Below, in pieces: positions 62,044 to 64,000 of a stretch of DNA of 64,000 bases (position 1 is the first letter of the stretch; every line of letters starts with the position of its first letter). The notes beneath the pieces were generated by a model. It was not told the origin of the DNA. It did not search any database and was given only the letters and a program-made list of their open reading frames with translations. This stretch comes from an uncultured Eubacteriales bacterium (GTDB taxonomy: Bacteria > Bacillota > Clostridia > Lachnospirales > Lachnospiraceae), in the NCBI GenBank assembly GCA_900314525.1, contig OMVN01000003.1, positions 1 through 64,000 of the forward strand, read 5' to 3'. Made by a program: the position numbers and the translations under genes.

Positions 62044-62496
62044 ATGCTTAACGAGGACAAAATTAAATTAATGACAAAACTGGCAATATATGAGCAAGGT
62101 ACTGGAAAAAAGGCAATAAAGAGCAATAATTACAGTAAGAGCAATTATGTGAGTCTTAATATGATTAAGTCAGCTCTGGCCGTTACAGTTGCATATATTA
62201 TTATTGTTGCGTTGTTTATACTGAATAATGCAGAAGCCTTCATAAATCAATTAATAAGTGTCAAGCTATTGAATATGGCTATCAGAATAATCGTTTTATA
62301 TGTAATTGTATTTACGATTTATCTGCTGATTACTTATGTTATTTCTTCTATGCGATATATACGAATGCAGGAAATGAATAGAAAATATTCAGAACAGTTA
62401 AAAGAACTGTACATGATGTATAAGAGGGAAGAAAAGGTTAAAAGTGAAATGAAAATAGGAGGAGAAGAGTCAGATGATGGCACTTTTGAATATTAA
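62044..62496 (+). CDS. Two-span membrane protein of unknown function
   Basis: About 150 residues: basic cytosolic N-terminus, two membrane helices (about 42-60 and 76-101), then a coiled-coil-like charged tail (RKYSEQLKELYMMYKREEK). No family recognised. ATG at 62044 follows AAAGGA by seven bases. Overlaps the next membrane gene by 23 bases; the pair leads into cdaA and may be part of that operon. Confidence 0.68.
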   Translation: MLNEDKIKLMTKLAIYEQGTGKKAIKSNNYSKSNYVSLNMIKSALAVTVAYIIIVALFILNNAEAFINQLISVKLLNMAIRIIVLYVIVFTIYLLITYVISSMRYIRMQEMNRKYSEQLKELYMMYKREEKVKSEMKIGGEESDDGTFEY

Positions 62497-63421
62497 AGAA
62501 AATTTTAGAAGAATATATAGTAAACATTCCAGATTTATAAAACCTGGAATTAAGTTTGCCTTTGTATTAATATCGTTACTTGTAATGAACCACTTTATTG
62601 GTTTTAATGATGTGGTTAGCAATCCTGTAGTACTGATACTTTTTGCAGCACTTTGTGCAGTACTTAGTACTGGGGTTTCAGTAGTTATTTACACAGTTAT
62701 TATTCTGATGAATATGTATAATATCTCACCAGAAATCACACTTGTAATCTTTTTGACATTTGTGCTGATGTATTTTCTGTTTTTTAGATTTTCAGCTGAA
62801 TATGGTTTTGTAATGCTTGCAATGCCAATTTTGTTTTTTATAAAAATGCCTTTTATTATGCCATTGATTGTAGGAGTAGCACTTGAACCTGCAGCAATCA
62901 TTGCTATGGCTTTTGGAACAATAACTTTCTATATGCTTCAGTATGGCGGTGATGAGGCTGTACTTGTTGCAAATGGTATGGGAGAATCAGGAATTGAGAA
63001 AATAAGCTCATTCATTTCAAAACTCTTTCTCAATAAAGAAATGTTGGTCATGATTGTGGCATTTGCAGTGGCAGCATTAGTTGTATATGAAGTAAGAAGA
63101 CTTTCGATTGATAATGCTCATACAATAGCTATTATTGCTGGAGGAACAATTGAGGCAATAGTTATGCTTGGATGTGTTTATATCATGGAAATTGAAGGGA
63201 CATTTAAATTATGGATGATTGTAACATTTACAGTTGTATCAATTATTCTTACACTTATTATAAAAGTATTTATTATCTCAGTTGATTATTCGGGTACAGA
63301 ATATGCACAGTTTGAAGATGACGATTATTATTATTATGTAAAAGCAGTTCCTAAGATTAAAGTAACAAAACAGGATGTAAAAGTTAAGAGAATTAACGTT
63401 AAGAGACAGGATAAGGTATAA
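62474..63421 (+). CDS. Multi-span membrane protein of unknown function
   Basis: 315 residues with about eight hydrophobic segments (to residue 270) and a cytosolic tail rich in Asp/Tyr then Lys (EDDDYYYYVKAVPKIKV). It does not match a family I can name; ABC-permease-like or regulator roles are possible. AGGAGG lies eleven bases before the first ATG. Its position directly ahead of cdaA suggests a cyclic di-AMP-linked function, but this is inference. Confidence 0.65.
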   Translation: MMALLNIKENFRRIYSKHSRFIKPGIKFAFVLISLLVMNHFIGFNDVVSNPVVLILFAALCAVLSTGVSVVIYTVIILMNMYNISPEITLVIFLTFVLMYFLFFRFSAEYGFVMLAMPILFFIKMPFIMPLIVGVALEPAAIIAMAFGTITFYMLQYGGDEAVLVANGMGESGIEKISSFISKLFLNKEMLVMIVAFAVAALVVYEVRRLSIDNAHTIAIIAGGTIEAIVMLGCVYIMEIEGTFKLWMIVTFTVVSIILTLIIKVFIISVDYSGTEYAQFEDDDYYYYVKAVPKIKVTKQDVKVKRINVKRQDKV

Positions 63422-63491
63422 CAGACACAGATATTTGCCTATGTAATACAGGTGGTAACAAAAATATCAGAAGTAAGGAAGTGATAATGAT

Positions 63492-64000
63492 ATGCAGGTT
63501 TTATTAAACATAAAAATCTTTTTGGATAAATTTATTACAATACCAAAATTTACCATTACAGATGCAGTTGAAATACTTATAATTGCATTTATGATTTATG
63601 AAGTGCTTGTGTGGATAAAAAGCACCAGAGCCTGGATGTTATTAAAGGGAATACTGATCTTATTAGTATTTGTTATAGTAGCCACAATCTTTAATCTGTC
63701 TACGATACTATGGATTTCAAATAAAATATTCAGTGTAGGAGTTATTGCACTTATAGTGGTATTTCAGCCGGAATTCAGAAAAGCACTTGAACAGCTTGCA
63801 AGGAAGAAAATATTAAAAAATGTATTTAATTTTGATGATAGCAAGAATATAAAAGAGAGATTTTCTACAAGAACTGTAAATGAAATTGTAAAAGCAAGTT
63901 TTGAACTTGCAAAACATAAGACAGGAGCACTAATTGTTATAGAAAATGAAATCAGTTTAAGCGAGTATGAGAGAACTGGTATTAACATTGATGCGGAAAT
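63492..64000 (+). CDS. cdaA: Diadenylate cyclase CdaA, 5' part (runs off the window)
   Basis: The first 169 codons of an open frame that continues beyond the window. Three N-terminal membrane helices, the family's VVFQPEFRKALEQLARKK, then the start of the DAC domain: HKTGALIVIENEISLSEYE and TGINIDAE. CdaA makes cyclic di-AMP from two ATP at the membrane. The catalytic DGA and RHR motifs would lie downstream. AAGGAAG is nine bases before the ATG at 63492. Confidence 0.93.
   Translation, partial: MQVLLNIKIFLDKFITIPKFTITDAVEILIIAFMIYEVLVWIKSTRAWMLLKGILILLVFVIVATIFNLSTILWISNKIFSVGVIALIVVFQPEFRKALEQLARKKILKNVFNFDDSKNIKERFSTRTVNEIVKASFELAKHKTGALIVIENEISLSEYERTGINIDAE

Noticed and set aside
1-64000. 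CRISPR arrays, tRNA and rRNA genes, insertion sequences
   Set aside because: No regularly spaced repeats, TTCGA-type T-arm/CCA patterns or transposase-like frames were noticed on either strand. The only tandem repeat is at 30188-30355.

Overview
The window is AT-rich DNA from a strictly anaerobic, low-GC Gram-positive bacterium, most likely a member of the Clostridia close to the Lachnospiraceae. Grounds for this: strong AGGAGG ribosome binding sites, TTG/GTG starts, TTGACA/TATAAT promoters and U-tailed terminators; secreted proteins with Gram-positive signal peptides and lipoboxes; oxygen-sensitive enzymes (IorAB, a 2-hydroxyacyl-CoA dehydratase-type cluster with its activator ATPase, a CdhC-like protein); and a diadenylate cyclase gene. 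Nearly all genes are on the + strand; the exception is a two-gene repressor island at 35988-36935. I saw no rRNA, tRNA, CRISPR array, transposase or prophage structural gene.

Layout. 1-8959: a LuxR-type fragment, small secreted or anchored proteins (one with a BECR-nuclease-like domain), YaiI, an unusual MmcQ/YjbR-alkyltransferase fusion, an AAA+ ATPase, NudC, a MATE exporter, a decayed alanine symporter and CinA-C. 9143-19669: an envelope and signalling block in which two paralogous secreted amidases flank a giant ECF-S-like/beta-propeller/HD-GYP receptor, a BMP-family binding protein and a YkgJ-type cysteine-cluster protein. 19787-23838: a polar amino acid ABC transporter, TspO and a broken NSS transporter. 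24001-27638: iorA-iorB-paaK. 27669-35952: a BspA-like surface protein sharing the amidases' wall-binding module, HAD, a DedA/Sm-export-like membrane protein, a tandem hairpin repeat, a CPBP protease, an ECF cobalt/nickel transporter (cbiMQO), phosphoesterase and endonuclease IV. 35988-41803: S24 repressor island with a divergent small gene, cardiolipin synthase, DAHP synthase and an intact alanine symporter. 41859-48333: D,D-carboxypeptidase, amidohydrolase, an interrupted CapA gene, and a TPP-riboswitch-controlled thiSGH-tenI operon. 48407-50334: Y-family polymerase with its YolD-like partner. 50367-58170: YgiQ radical SAM, CooC-like ATPase, two dehydratase-type subunits, activator, small membrane protein, CdhC-like protein and sce7726-like protein. 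58184-64000: AI-2E exporter, intact and broken NSS transporters, two membrane proteins and the start of cdaA.

How it fits together. Several blocks concern the cell envelope and nucleotide second messengers (HD-GYP for cyclic di-GMP, CdaA for cyclic di-AMP, amidases, carboxypeptidase, cardiolipin synthase). Others suggest amino acid fermentation: amino acid uptake, IorAB plus PaaK for aryl-pyruvates, and the radical dehydratase-type cluster. Three of the five sodium-coupled amino acid symporter genes are decayed by internal deletions while one intact paralogue of each family is kept nearby.

The best candidates for an undescribed system are (a) the receptor/binding-protein pair at 10643-15413 and (b) the CooC-like/dehydratase/CdhC-like cluster at 52300-57554. 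All functions come from reading motifs by eye; no database search was run.
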